Source of the DNA: Chara braunii
Taxonomy: Eukaryota; Streptophyta; Charophyceae; Charales; Characeae
Assembly: GCA_003427395.1 (NCBI GenBank)
Contig: BFEA01000252.1
Span: 557,184 to 621,183, forward strand
Length of the DNA stretch: 64,000 bases
Direction: 5' to 3'
Shown here: one piece after another, positions 29,231 through 41,900 of the stretch
Numbering within the stretch: position 1 is the first letter of the stretch
How the letters are laid out: every line of letters starts with the position of its first letter
The notes under the pieces: generated by a model
What the model saw: only the letters and a program-made list of their open reading frames with translations
Told to the model about the DNA's origin: nothing
The model's database searches: none
Position numbers and translations under genes: made by a program

Positions 29231-32200
29231 GACTGGCTCATTGCCTGGAAATGACTGAACTGTACTCATGTGCAGAGAAAGGATACTGAATGTGATCTCA
29301 ATGTCTTTTGATGCAAAAAAAGAGAAAAAGACTGTCTGTTTGATGTTGATTCTTGACTCTTGAGTGATAACTTGAAATGACTAGATAATGTTAGATCTTG
29401 TCCGAAAATCAATGATAACTCGTCATATGACAGAAAGTTGTTGATTAACAAGCCACTGAATGTTGACCACTTGACAGCAGAGCACTGATAGAAGTCACAG
29501 ATTATTGAATGGCAATTGCTGATTGGTATATAAGAAAGGTTTCTGAGGAAAGAGCCTGAGCACTTTTATATTCGCTTGAGCCTCGCCCTGGCTTGCTCGC
29601 TGGTTTCTAGAGATGAGTTGGTACTGTGCAGTTTTTCGTTTGACACCTGAATGTAGATCACATACTTACCCGAGTGCCCTTTCCCTCATTAATTCTAAAT
29701 AGAGCAAAATGTTATCAACAACTCAGTCCTTCCACTCTTCCGCTTTATGCCCTTCTACGCCGATAGAGAGAGAAGGGCATAACAAGGATACCCTTATTAT
29801 ACATGACTCTCCCTCATACTTCGCTATAAGAGCTTGTAAGGCGAACAGTTGAGAGTGAAAAATTGCTTTCTTGACTTGCTGCCCGGGACACAAGGAGGGT
29901 GCTGCTGATGATCTCTCTTAGGATCAGTTGCTTGTTCTCTCAACTAACGGCCAACAGATCTCTGCTTGATGAACAAATCTGCCGTTGAGGCCCTCGGTGC
30001 CCGTTAAGTACTTGAACTTACAACAAGCCTCTCACCGCTAAGTTCCCAACAAGCTCGACTTTGATGTTGCTAAGTTCTTAGGCAAACCGTTGACTACTTA
30101 GTTTGTTGCCAGCTTTCTGCTAGAGTCGACTGAGATTGCATATAGTTTCACTACATACTGCATACGAGTGCTATTACTATGTCCTGTCCGTGTACTGCAT
30201 GGTCCTGTTGCATAAGACTGGTTGTTCTCAGTCTCTAATCGGACAAGCTGAGTTATAGTGAAACTAACGACGATCCTGCACTCAAGCATTATGCAAGATA
30301 TCACTATTTCCGCAGACTTTATTCCGTAAATAATATACAGAGTGCTACAGATTGCTATTTCAAGTATGTAGTATGTACACATCACGGGTTCTGCTTGGGG
30401 CGGTACTGGAAGCGATCCTCGCTCGAATAGTACACTAGGTACATACAAGAGTGTCAACCTTCGTTTCAATATTTGACTGTGCTACCAGTTGTAACCCTCA
30501 CCTAGATTGAAAGAGTGGCAGGTCTCATTCTTGCCTGAGAACAACACTGCATGTCACTGATTGCAGTTCACACTGGTACAAAAGAACGAACTTCTCTTAC
30601 TGCAGCTTTCGTCCAAGGAATTGTGTTATGCAGTTTATGAGCCCTCACTCAGACATCACACAGGCTACTGGTGGCAGTTATCATTTCTCGTATATAACAC
30701 TGGGGCTTGACAAGACCCACAGTTGTTCATATGCGGTGCGAAGTGTCATAGATCAGGGTCTTCGTGTTATCCCTCACTGGACTTCCCCTTGAGCCTACAA
30801 CTGCGTTTCAACCAAATGGCCTGCTGATCAATCTATGATACATGGGACACAAGGCTTTGAGTCTTTCGAAAACCACGTCTGGGACTCAGAGGCAGAACGC
30901 GTGAAGTATTTTCCAAACGTAGTTCACCCCAAATCTAAGTGCGCCCGTTCTGAGAAACAACAGCAGTGTCTGATCAGGTCAGCTGGTTCTGAGACACTAA
31001 CGATCTGGAGAAATCTTTGAAATGACCTCACATGTGATTCATGTATTTCTAGAAACTCACTCCGCTCGTGCAACATGCCGAAAGCCGAATGACTCTACCA
31101 AGCAATCCTGATGTATCTTCACTATTGGACGGGACAAAATAATCATGTTAACTGAAAGTCTCTCGATCACAGTCCTTACTTGTTTATGGCACAAAACGCC
31201 TTTGGTCACAACACTACCTATATGCGGAGTGAAGTGCTGCTCAAGGACTTTCTATGAAACACCAAAGAGGACTTTTCTCGTAACGGTCCAGATCATCTAG
31301 TACTGAGGGTCGTCCAAAGCACTCGTGGCTCATGTATCATTCAATCCCTCGAAGGTGATTGCTTCTTGTTTATCGTGTAAGGGAGATCCGTTTCGAACAT
31401 TAAATGGGACACAACAATTTTCATGACCTGTCGCCTACTCCTTTATTCCCGCTTTTGGACAAAACGCAGTTTTAAGCAAGGGAATCGTTAATCCCCACCA
31501 AGCATGTATTTAGTGAGAAAGTAGACAATCGTTCTCAAGATTACTTTCCTCTTTCCCATCAGGTTAGACAAAATTATCAAGAAGCAGGAATTGAGTTTCC
31601 CATTGGTCAAAACTTTGACCTTATGCTTGACGTAAAAAAAAACTCTCCAAATGAGTGGAAACTAATCAGACCAGCAAACTTAAAGGCCACTCAGTTTCTG
31701 AAGTATTTCCTTTAAGGGCCCTTAGCTACTATTAGTCACTCGTCAAGGGAATCAATCCACGAAAGGAGAAAAATATGAGAAAAGAGGGAACGGAAGGGCG
31801 CGTTCAATGCCTTATCTGTATATCATCATATTATCATACTTCGGCCAGCAATCTTTTGATTTTCAAACAGATGAACTCTCCTCTCCCTTTCTTCGAGTTT
31901 TGCTACCCCCGAAAACACCCAGCATCCACCGACCCAATATGTACAAAGACCTCGTCAACTCTGGTCACCAAAGTCAATGTTGTTTCTTGGTAGTAGGGAT
32001 GCTAGACCAGGTTAGGAGTCGAAGATCTCAAGGACTGGTACATACTTAATTTCTTCGAGGATTTGGACAGTGGTAATGTTTTTTCAGCATACTTGCACAA
32101 ATTCACCCGCTAATGTCGCCAACCATGCAGTGTGAATCACAACCGGACTGTGACCCGGAAGCTATCAATCGGCCTGTCCCAATTTCTGATGACGCCAGTT

Positions 32201-32578
32201 ACTATGACCACTCACACCACTTGTAGATTACCATTGAAAGCTTCTCACCCATCAAACGGTGCGAAAACAGTATGGCTGATATAGATGGTGAGCTCGAACA
32301 TAGAAAACCTTGAGTAGAGTTTCCAGGGAAAATCTGTCTTGAGTAATACCCCTCTTCTCTAATTAACATAGTGCGCCATCAAGGACCATTCAAGAGTAAG
32401 TGCACAAGGGAGCAATTTACTGAGAAATTACTGCTTTATAGATGGCGAGAACATTACCTCTTAATGGATGATTTCGACTTCTGCTGGTACACACCTGCCT
32501 TCTCGTGAGAGTTTCGTGCAGTCGATCTTCAAATACTAATGCCTGCAGTTACCTGATAAGACCTCGCAAAATTATCAC
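29231..32578. other. Long featureless interval
   Basis: Composition is balanced, no frame exceeds about 125 codons, and there is no recognised RNA gene or strong repeat. A palindromic pair of AAGGGCAT / ATGCCC words lies near 29748-29780. The 31.5-31.7 kb part is A-rich (AAAAAAAA at 31635). Possibly old, unrecognisable element sequence. Confidence 0.45.
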
Positions 32579-32654
32579 GTCACCGGATTAAAGTCGAGAA
32601 ACAAGAGGAGTAACAGGTCACCGGATTAAAGTCGAGAAACAAGAGGAGTAACAG
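32579..32654. repeat. Perfect 38-bp tandem duplication
   Basis: GTCACCGGATTAAAGTCGAG followed by AAACAAGAGGAGTAACAG occurs twice with no difference. This suggests a recent slippage event, or an assembly effect. Confidence 0.97.
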
Positions 32655-32928
32655 GCTGCTAGCGGTCATACTGATAGCATCAGCAATCGCGTCCCTAAAC
32701 CATGACGGGAATGAAACATACGGTGACAGATAACAAGGGTCACTCGAGGGAGCGGATGCAATCAGTCAGTCGCGCACGCCCAATGAGTGACTTGCTGGGA
32801 CTGTTTTTTTTTTTTTTTTTTTTTTTCTCCGGATGTGCTACCAGTACATGCTTCATGCACCCTTGTTCGACCTTCCTCGACTCGACAATAGAGGATATCA
32901 CATGCCGCACATGGAAAAGAGAGGCTTG

Positions 32929-33327
32929 TGACGTCAAGCACAATGTACGAGTGTGCTCATCCTTGCCAGAAGACGAGTTTTCAGACTTCTTCCGCATGTC
33001 TGATTCCTGGAACATTTCAAAGTGCCACTAGCCTTTTGCTGTAACTCGCCAATCAATAATATCATGTCCCTCCCTCACCATGCATAACTGCTTTATTATC
33101 CCTGATGGCAACAGGTGGTCAAGCAATAAAACATACTAAACGCGCCGGGATGTAGAAGACAACAGAGTACTCTGCATGCTTTGATATGATTATAAAGCAC
33201 GTACGTTATCTCATCTCCACTCTCTCTCAAACAAGCAGTCTCATTAGTAAAAGGCAACAATCACACGTAGAGCCGTTGACGTCAACAGACTCACACAACG
33301 TGAACCGAGAAGAAGTTGATGACGTCA
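32929..33327. promoter_or_regulatory. Three TGACGTCA palindromes (bZIP/CRE-type sites)
   Basis: TGACGTCA lies at 32929-32936, 33277-33284 and 33320-33327. The last two are in GTTGACGTCAAC-like contexts 43 bp apart. TGACGTCA is the known binding core of plant TGA/bZIP factors. No gene is recognised next to it, so a regulatory role is only suggestive. Confidence 0.35.
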
Positions 33328-34560
33328 ACCGGAAATCCCCCTCTCTTACGCCCAGGAGCTCTATCCGTGACTGGCTTCTCATGCGTTTTTCTTCGCAAGA
33401 TGACTTACAATTACATGGATGCTGCTCGCTCAGCTTTGCATGTCTCCTAAGAAAAGAAAAAAAAACTACGACAGCCGTACAGAGTCCGTGAGTTTCTCCC
33501 GCTCCTTCGCTCTGGAACTCTGTCGTGAAGGGGTCCTTCGCTAACTAGCCTTCAGCACCTGCGCGAGTGAGGGGCTTTTTTTCAATCTTTTCTGAGATAA
33601 GATATGAGACAACTGCTGACACGAGACACATGTGCCAGATAAGTGGCGCCAAAAAGAACCGAAAGGTAAGCAAGTTCTCCCTTTGACATCTCTGCCTCGG
33701 TTGACTTCTCTCCCTCTCTCTTGGTCGTGGCAGGGCGCGCTACCTATAACCACCTAGCGGCCTTGGTCTCTCTTTCGTCGTGAGCAGGCCTCGGGGCCGT
33801 CCTCTATTGACCCAGCCAGCAGGTGGACCTTCCGCCACTGTTCCAGCCCGTGCCAGGACTTGTTAGTCACGTCACTGGACTCGGCCTCGGCCTCTGAGTC
33901 CCAATCCAGCCGCTGCTATTCGCATCCAGTAGTCCCCACGGACGTCTCTGTCTCGTGGTATGCAATAGCCACCTGGACTTCTGTCGTGACCCCGCTCTGT
34001 TCCTCGCCTTAGTCACGGCCACCTGCAACTTTTGGTCAGTCCTCATATCTACCTCCCTAGCCCCTTCTACACTAATCTTCAGCTCGGCCTCGTCACCACC
34101 ATTGAAGTTTAGGACAGTTGTAATCCAGGGGCCTTCCCCTGATTCTAGGGACCATCTCATCAGAAGCCTCCAGCAGTCCGGCTTATAGCCGTGCAGGCCA
34201 TAGCCACGCACTTTCGAAATGGCCAGTATTTAGCGTGATGTACGCAGGCGAAGGTGGTTGTGGCCTGAGCACCTCACCGCTCTGCTCTATTATGCAAGAT
34301 TGTCGGCTGTGTAAGTACCGCGAACTTGCCAGCGCACACCTACTGGGCAATAATCAGTAACGTGGCAGCTTCTGTTTTATGGAGTCACTAAGTGTCACGA
34401 TTTCTATGTTTTAAACGGGGTGCTTAGGATCATTTTCAGGCCGATAAAGTATATTGGCCGGTATCAAAACAATGTTTTTAACCAATAATAGGGGAAAAAA
34501 AAAAAAGACTGATAAAATCAAGCGGTTAGTCAAGTAGGCACCCCCTTTTAACTAGTGCCA
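33328..34560. other. Unassigned spacer
   Basis: No gene is recognised. A minus-strand frame at 34211-33867 (114 codons) lacks domain features. An A-run lies near 34494-34505 just before the retroelement leader. Confidence 0.4.
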
Positions 34561-34569
34561 ACAGTCTTC

Positions 34570-36828
34570 TCAGCTAGTTCTGAAAGGACTGGGCTCGACG
34601 CTGTCGAGCGCAACGGTCCGACACCGCACGTGGCAGCGCGGGACCCTCTCAGCCGCGTCACGCAGGAGTTGGACCAACCTCATCGCGAACACACAAATGG
34701 AGCTTCCTTAGGCCGCTCCGGCCGAGTGCGCCAGCCATACCTCTCACGAGCCCCTACGACAGGATAGGGCCTACGCGGGCACAACTTAACTCCACCTTAC
34801 GGGAGCTGTCACCTCCCTTCGGTGGGCGTATCCCCACCGGCTACCAGTCCACAGTACGAAAGCTACTCGGTTGCAATCGCAAAGGTGGATCAAACGAGGG
34901 CATTTCTCATTCGCTGTAGCATAGGGGGTACGCGCGGTAATACGCCTGTCGGACCCGCACGCGAGTCGACACTTTGGGGGACTAAAGTCCCAAGCGCGGC
35001 TCGACGTCGGTGGACTAGGACGCATCCCACACACCACGTGCGCACCACTTTACGAACACAAAAAAATAAAGCGCACACACACATACACATCGAACGACGC
35101 GACAACACTCCTAGTCCCTTCAGTAACCGTCCCATAACTCCCCGACGCGGAGAATCGGATAGGCGTCGCGCGCGAGACTCAGTATAAAACCGCGCGGACG
35201 CAGGGCTAACTCATATCGGCTAGCAATGCAAACGTACGCAAGCAGTCGCGATGATGGCGTACCATGTAGTACCCATACTCGCTCGACCCTCGTTAATCTC
35301 GAGGGTCGCGTTCGACACTCAGGTTTCGGCTGACACGCGCCTTGAGGGTTAATCTCTCGACGCTGGACAACCGCCATGGGCGGTTGAAGACCACACCCTC
35401 TTCTGCACCCTGTGCAAAGGGGTTGAGTAGACAGCTTTAGGCTGTCGTGGTGGTCAGACATCAAGGGGTTTGACTTTGACGGCTGCCACAGACTATAACG
35501 TCCAAACATAATAATTCTTAAAAAGCAAACAAAACACGCACGAAAACAAGAAGAGGGAATAGGGCAAGGATCCTTTTTGCTTTAAAAGGAATTGTGACCG
35601 TGGGGTACCCTTCCCCCTTTCGAGTGGTGCCCGACCTACAGTAATCCCAAGCGCTGCGCCTACGTGCGAGCCCGGCGATCCCATAACTTTTAGACGCAGG
35701 GGCGGCGAAACGTCGCGCGCAGGGCTCTAGCATAGAACTGCGCGGCCGTAGACCAATTCTATGCCAACCACCGATGCTAGTCATACGTGGTGATCGCGGC
35801 CCCGGCCTCGCGATATTGAATGGCTGAAGGAATATATCACGAGGGGTTACCCCTCACGATATTGAACGGCTGAAGGACACGCCGTTCTACCCTCACGACA
35901 TCTCCGCCTTCAGGGTTGGGTATCTCGACGGGCAATGGAGGTAGGTTTTGCGTGAGGGGGAGTCTCTCCCCTGCAGAGCCTAGGGTTTGGGATGTCCTGG
36001 ACAAGGACCTTGAATTCCAGCCCTGGACCAACGTCCGACTAAGAAAGCTCCCAAGAAACAAATAAAGAAAGGGAAGGATTCTTCCTATGCCTTTTAGACA
36101 TGACCTTCGAGTATACCCTTTGTACGGGGCCCCTTAGGCCTCGCAAACACTCACCGTAAATACACCCAAGTGTACATACATAAGGGAGATAGAGTTGCGA
36201 CGGTCACTTCTCACAGGCACAATGGAACTTCTCACAACCATACGTATATATATGAGAGCGCAGGCAACCCAAATCCAAAATCCAATCCACAGGGTCTACC
36301 TGCAACCACATCAAAGAATCAAACAACGAACCACGCACTACACGGAGTCAACCCCAACCAGTCCCCACACTCATACCCTTCGCTTTAGCTATGCAAGCCC
36401 CAATCCCCTGTCCAACCAACCATAACTAAATACTCAGTACCTTTGTTAAATGGCCATTCAATAAAAGTCCGGGTGAAACCCTCAACAAACAATAAAGTTA
36501 CCAGGGCTAAAGCCTTTTAGGTTGGGTATGAAGAGAGAGTTGGAATTGAGTCGTAAACCGACGAATCGGCAACCGACCTGTTATCAGTGATAACAAGAAA
36601 CGATCCTTATAGGATCAAGCTGACGCTATCCCAAATACTGAATCGAATGTCCAAAAGAGGCCTGTACCATGAGACAGGTCAATGCCCAAACTAAAACATC
36701 AGCATATGGGGGATAAACTTTCATAGCACATTCTCACTCAAAGTTATCTGTCAACCAAGTCCAGGCCTACCTCTAAGCCAGCGTCCAAAGCAAAGGTAGA
36801 CTAATGGCAGAATCTCCCCTATTCAGGG
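34570..36828 (-). mobile_element. Untranslated leader of retroelement copy B
   Basis: It aligns in reverse with 3051-4790: the GGTCCAACTCCTGCGTGA / TCACGCAGGAGTTGGACC pair, the GGGGGTACGCGCGGTAATACGC block near 34925, the AAAATAAAGCGCACACACAC block near 35065, TGTTATCAGTGATAACA near 36580, and CCTATTCAGGGTGGAT near 36815. It is longer than copy A because it holds a partial internal duplication (see the 35.12-35.80 kb entry). No gag frame follows. Confidence 0.6.
35120..35800 (-). repeat. Partial internal duplication in leader B
   Basis: Two blocks about 560 bp apart share CCATAACT...GACGC, then CGTCGCGCGC, then ATA(A/G)AACYGCGCGG(A/C)CG and ATGC(A/T)A. They are near 35133-35290 and 35680-35800. 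Leader A has only one such block near 4120-4230, so the duplication is specific to copy B. Confidence 0.6.
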
Positions 36829-36848
36829 TGGATTGTCAGAATCGCTAC
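36829..36848 (-). promoter_or_regulatory. Degenerate primer-binding site, copy B
   Basis: On the minus strand it reads TAGCGATTCTGACAATCC, in the same position after GACAGG as TGGCGACTCCGGCGATCC in copy A. The differences are mainly C-to-T or G-to-A transitions, as expected for methylation-driven decay. Confidence 0.5.
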
Positions 36849-36849
36849 C

Positions 36850-38960
36850 TGTCAAAATATAATCTAACTCCTCTAAATCAAGAAAATTTCGGCAGCGCTT
36901 CCCGTAGGAAAAGTGCCTTCTCATAATTTATATCAGCTCAAATATAAAACGAGAAATAGTCTTTGACTTTCCAAAGCCCAATTTTGTCTAACTCCCTGAT
37001 TTGGGAAAATTTTGGGCAGCACTTTCTTTAGAAAGGGAGACTTTCCAGATTTCTACTAAGTCGTATATGAACTTTCGACAAGCTGAACTTTGAAAAGTCA
37101 AAATTTGACTAACTCCTTGGATTTGCAGAAATTTCGGCAGCGCTTTCCGTAGAGAAAGTAGCTTGCCAAAATTTATATAAAGTCAAGTATAACAAAAGAT
37201 CCCAGAAAATGCGAGAATCGATCCAAGTAAAACAAACTTAGCTCAGAAAATGCGGGAGTTGAACTAACTCCTATCGCTCTAGCAAGAGGCGAGCCTCTAA
37301 AGCGACTACCTATCAACCTGACACTCGTACCAAGTAGTAGCCTCACTCAATCCCATGCAAGCCAAACCACAAAGGTAAGTACTCTCGTCATCCCAAGTCA
37401 ACCTTTGCAGACAATAGTTCGTGTCTTCTCAGTAAGTTACCCATTTATACTTTACTTGTATAAGGCGTAAAGTCAGGCCATCCAATCTTATGGAACATGC
37501 CTGACTCAGCCATCAAGTATACATGAACAGGTCGCACAACTACTTCTCTCTTCTTTCGGGCATATGACTAAGCCGTTCATCTTAAAAGCAAGGCTTAGAC
37601 GCCGTGAACTGTTTAATATCCAAAATGTATATGCCTTCTGAACTTAGTGTTCAAACACTGGACGTAGGACTGAGCCGTTCATCTTAGAAACAAGGCCCAG
37701 CCTGCCCAAGGTTACCCTTAGTTATACTCTTAGTTATACTCTCTTCGATTTGTGATAAGCTATAGGCAGACCATCCAATCTTATGGAACCCGTGCCCGAC
37801 TGGCCTGTTCATAGATAAAATAGTATAAGTATAGCCAAATTTTAACCTTTTGGGTTCCAGCATGTGCGAGGCATTGGGCCAGACCATCAAATCTTATGGA
37901 ACATGTCTGGTCCTCTGCCAGGTTCGTTTCTCTCTGGTCAGACTGTGTGCGGCATGAGTTTAAGGCCGTCCAATCTTATGGACGTGCCTTGCCCCCAACA
38001 AGAATTATCCCCTCAGAATAAAACAGGAAGAGGCTCAGCCGCCCAATCTTATTGACTTGCCCAGACCCCTCGATCCAAAACAAAAGAAACAGAACAAACC
38101 CCAACCAAACATGGCAACCAAACCCTCCAATCTTATGGTACAGGCTTGGCTCCTAAAAGTCAACCACAGTCAGACCCTCACAAGTCAGAGCAATCAGACC
38201 ATGGAATCTTATGGAACTTGTCTGATTCTCAAGGCAATTCCATAGCACCGGGTCTCCCCAAACTTATGGGGACCTCCCATCCTCCAAAGCATTCAGGCCA
38301 CCTAAACTTATAGAGCGGCCTGATGCCCCAAGCAAAATGAAACACAACAGTCAGGCCATCCAAACTTATGGAACATGCCTGACCCCATAGGACCCTGTCA
38401 GTCTCAGGCAAAACCATCTTTCACCCACCCTTCCCCCAGATGCACCCCTTTGTGTTCAGAATCTGCGTTCGATCAATCAACAAACTGAAACTGCGATTCC
38501 ACACACATCCCTTTATTTAGTCTGAGTTGGGTCTTGTCAGTCAAACCGAGGGTGCATACAGTATACTCAGTCAAGATAGCAGGACATATAAGTAGGGGTT
38601 ATAATTGGGTTTATAGAGGGTGAGCAATGGTTACCTTTCAATTCCCTGCCTCCAGACCCTCGCCTAGGTTCCGGCAGAGCTCCCGCAATCGGTGGGGCGA
38701 ACCTCCCACAAAGGCCTTGGCCCGGATTACGGGTTGCGATCCCGCCTGCCGCCTTCCTCTCAGGACCAATGGACTAGACTTAGAGTAAGAAAGGCAGAAG
38801 GAGAGGTATTTGAGTCTCTCAGATCCAAGGGAGGTGCACTCAGACTCGCAGGAGAGGGCCTTGAGACCTTGACTCGCCCGAGGGCCCCGCAATGGCAGCC
38901 GAAGCAACAACTTGTTCAACTCTTAGTCAGGCCGCGAAAATCACTTCCCTGATGAGCTCC
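36850..38960 (-). mobile_element. LTR copy B, inverted relative to copy A
   Basis: It is collinear with 1035-3028 in reverse. Landmarks are the triplicate GCAGCGCTTTCCG / AAATTTCGGCAGC units at 36.89-37.15 kb, about ten CCAATCTTATGGA motifs at 37.48-38.37 kb, CTTTATTTAG near 38510, TCCGGCAGAGCTCC near 38670, GCCTGCCGCCTTCCTCTCA near 38744 and GGGCCCCGCAATGGCAGC near 38882. No coding sequence. The homology may extend leftward in element sense to about 39.4 kb. Confidence 0.62.
37480..38375 (-). repeat. About ten spaced copies of the LTR motif
   Basis: On plus, (A/T)CCAA(A/T)CTTATGGA(A)C recurs near 37485, 37774, 37889, 37970, 38043, 38129, 38204, 38257, 38301 and 38357. Each lies in a GCCA(T)CC...CATGCCTGAC context. 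It is the complement of the ATAAGTTTAGGTGG motif of LTR copy A. The minus-strand consensus has G(A/T)TCC(A)TAAGATTGG in older-looking copies. Confidence 0.85.
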
Positions 38961-41900
38961 CACACCACCATACTGGTCTCCCTCCCCAAGCCCTAATCCT
39001 TTCCTTCTCCTACTGGCGCTGTACAGCCGGCCGCAATAGTTGGCAATAGCTAACGGCAACGTACAGCAGAGTGCAGCAACCAAATAGGCAGTGGCTAGCA
39101 TGCAACGCGCAGGCAACAATTCATGCTCAGTCCCCAGACGCATCCACAGTTCGGGCGGCTAGCTGCAGGCAGCAGCAATACACAGCGCTGTTAACAGAGT
39201 TAGCCGCAGCTTGCGCATAGTCAACAGGATCAGCAGTAGCTAGTGCAGCGTCCCCCCCAGCAGCGGCAGTTAGTGCTACCACAACAACTTCACTAGCCCA
39301 GCACAACCACGTACTCCCTTCCAACTTCAAACACCGCAGCGAGGTAACTCGAAGACAGCTTGTAGCCAGTCAGCTACGATCAGTAGCCGTCTATGCCCAA
39401 CGGATTACAAGGGACGCAGTAGTGTTGGACGTCCTTGGTAACGAGGAACGCCGCAGTCTGCAGCAGGTGGTCGCGGATCGTAATTGACTGCACCCTCGTT
39501 TGCTGATAGAGAGAGCAGCGTTGCCTTAGTTTTTTTCGCTGAACGCGGCCAGGTGCACAGTTCGCTACACACTTTCAACACCACTGCCCCCCCTGGCTAC
39601 CCACCTCCGCCATCACGCCAGTCCACGCACACCACGGCTCGGCTTACGCCCCATCCCGTATCACCAGTTCTGTATTCCCACAATATCGGTAAGTCCTCCA
39701 CCCCCCCTTGCTCTTTCTTTTCGGACCATATTAACCCAGAACGAACCTTCCACCAAGGCAGGGCGGATTCACCACCAGGCTCCCCGATCTGCTTCCCAGC
39801 GTGCCGCCGTAGAGTGACTTCCGATTCACCTGCCCGATAAGGTAAGTACTTGCGATCCGTTCTTCCCTCCCTCTTGCATGCCCACACATCTCGACCTTAC
39901 CCCGGCCCTTCCTCTAGTGTACATGCCCTCCTCCTCAGGATCCCGACCACCGGCTAAACCTTCGGCCCTCTCGGCTGGTAGGATGGACCAAACTGACCGG
40001 ACGTTTCGCTAGAACGTGGCTAGGTGCATCGGCACCTCGCCAGTCTTTTTCTCGAGTGCAGCCTGCTCCCCTCCTACTCTCAAATTTACTTACCTCTTCC
40101 TACCTGTAACTCTATGATCGAATTTGCCCTGTCGAAAAAGCTAATCTAACTTCTCACCGTACTCAATTTTGTCACGGGCTGAGTAAGGCAAGCACTCCCA
40201 CATCCCACTTCCCCTTTCTCCCCGCCATAGCCTGCAGGCCTTCCCTTCTTACTAGCTCTCAATCCACTAATTTAATCCTAAAACTAACATTACAGTCGGG
40301 GTCGCCCACCTCTAAACCCCCGAAGCCAATTCTTTATTTGCCCCGTTCGGCTAAGAAACGGGCGAATTATGAGTTACCCCTCCTGCCATACCTCCTCCTT
40401 GCTGCACGTATTCTGGCGCGAAACCGCGCCAGGTTCACCCCCACCGTCCTCACCCTTCCCGGCGCTTTAGCGCCCAGTCGCTCGCTGCGCCCGGCCTTCA
40501 GGTCGCCCCTCTCGGCTCGTTCCCGCTACCACCAGTCCGATAGCTCCTGTTGCAGTGACCTCCCCGACACACCGTAGTACCTCCCCGCGCAGCTCTTTTC
40601 TCTCCTACCTTTCTATCTACTCACCCTCTCCCGAAACTAACCGTACCACCGTACTCGCCCCATGCCATAACCCCTAGTTAGCCGCTCTCCCTACCAACAA
40701 CCGTCGAGGGTCCCACAGGCTACCCCGTTCCCGCTGCGCCTCACCTTCCCTCCCCGCCATCTCCACCTACATCCTCTGTATGCGCCTGGCTCGATTCGTC
40801 GACCAAGCTCGCCCCCTTCCCACAACGTTCACCGCCTTCCCTGTTGACGTCGCCCAGTCTCCTTCTCCCCGGTGGTACTTAGCGCAGCCCGGCTCCTCTC
40901 GACCGCCCCGAAGGAAACTCCCAAAAGACAAAACTGTCGGCAGCCCCGACAAATCCCCGTCGCTCTTCTACTCTATCACTCCTCCTTCTGCTGCGTAGCA
41001 CCGACCAGCCTGCCCTACTACCTACTCTCACTCGTGCTTGAACCTAGCGGGACCCCGCGTCTGGGTTCCTCCCCGGTTCGCAATTCCCCTCCGCGTCGTT
41101 TTGAATTTCACCGATGTCCCGAAGGACTTCGGCCGGCCAGCGCCCACTTGCCTGTGCGTACCCGGCCCGAACTGGGCCCGGATTCATTCCGGGTCTCTGT
41201 GCACCACCCCAGCGCAGCGACCATGCAAATCTTCTCAGTACCGCCCCCGTGTCATCGGACGTCCCGAAGGACCCCGGCTACCGCCACGCCCCGCAGCCTC
41301 TCACAGTGCATTAGTGCCACCTTACCTCACCAGGCCGTGCACGGATCTGGTCCCCTTTCAGGGCCGAGTTCAGGCCGGTACCCCCACACACCTTACAAAC
41401 CACCACAGTGGCCAGCCCCCCCCCCGGCTCGCCAGTCCGTCCTTCGTCTTGATGGATGCCCCGAAGGCCTAGTCGCGATAGCACCCCACCCGCGGCTCCT
41501 CAGAGTTTGGACGATCAGTTGCGGTACCGCGTCCCGAATTAAAATGGGACCGCGAATAATAACGGAGGTAGGTAAAAAAATAAAATCGACCATGAGACAA
41601 AAATAAAAAAAACAGATAGATATACATATTTGTATATAAAAATACCGAACAAGGGGCGGGGGCTGCTAGTATTTCGTCGGTCCTGTAATTCGGACCCGTT
41701 ACCGTGCCCGTAGCAAAAACCAGAGGGGGATAGCCCGTCGAGCCCTCAACCCCTCGGTCTCCTCCATAACGCTCCGCTGCTGCCGCGCTGACGCCCACTG
41801 GCCTCGATTCACAAACCTTCTTAGCAGTGGTCCAATGTCGTAACCTATAGGGCTATGCCCAAGCCTGAGACAGCTGAGCGCGGGCTTCAATATGACGCGG

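Noticed and set aside
40872-41606. A 244-codon gene in the GC-rich region
   Set aside because: Composition is driven by C/T-rich DNA, several overlapping frames are equally open, and no domain is visible.
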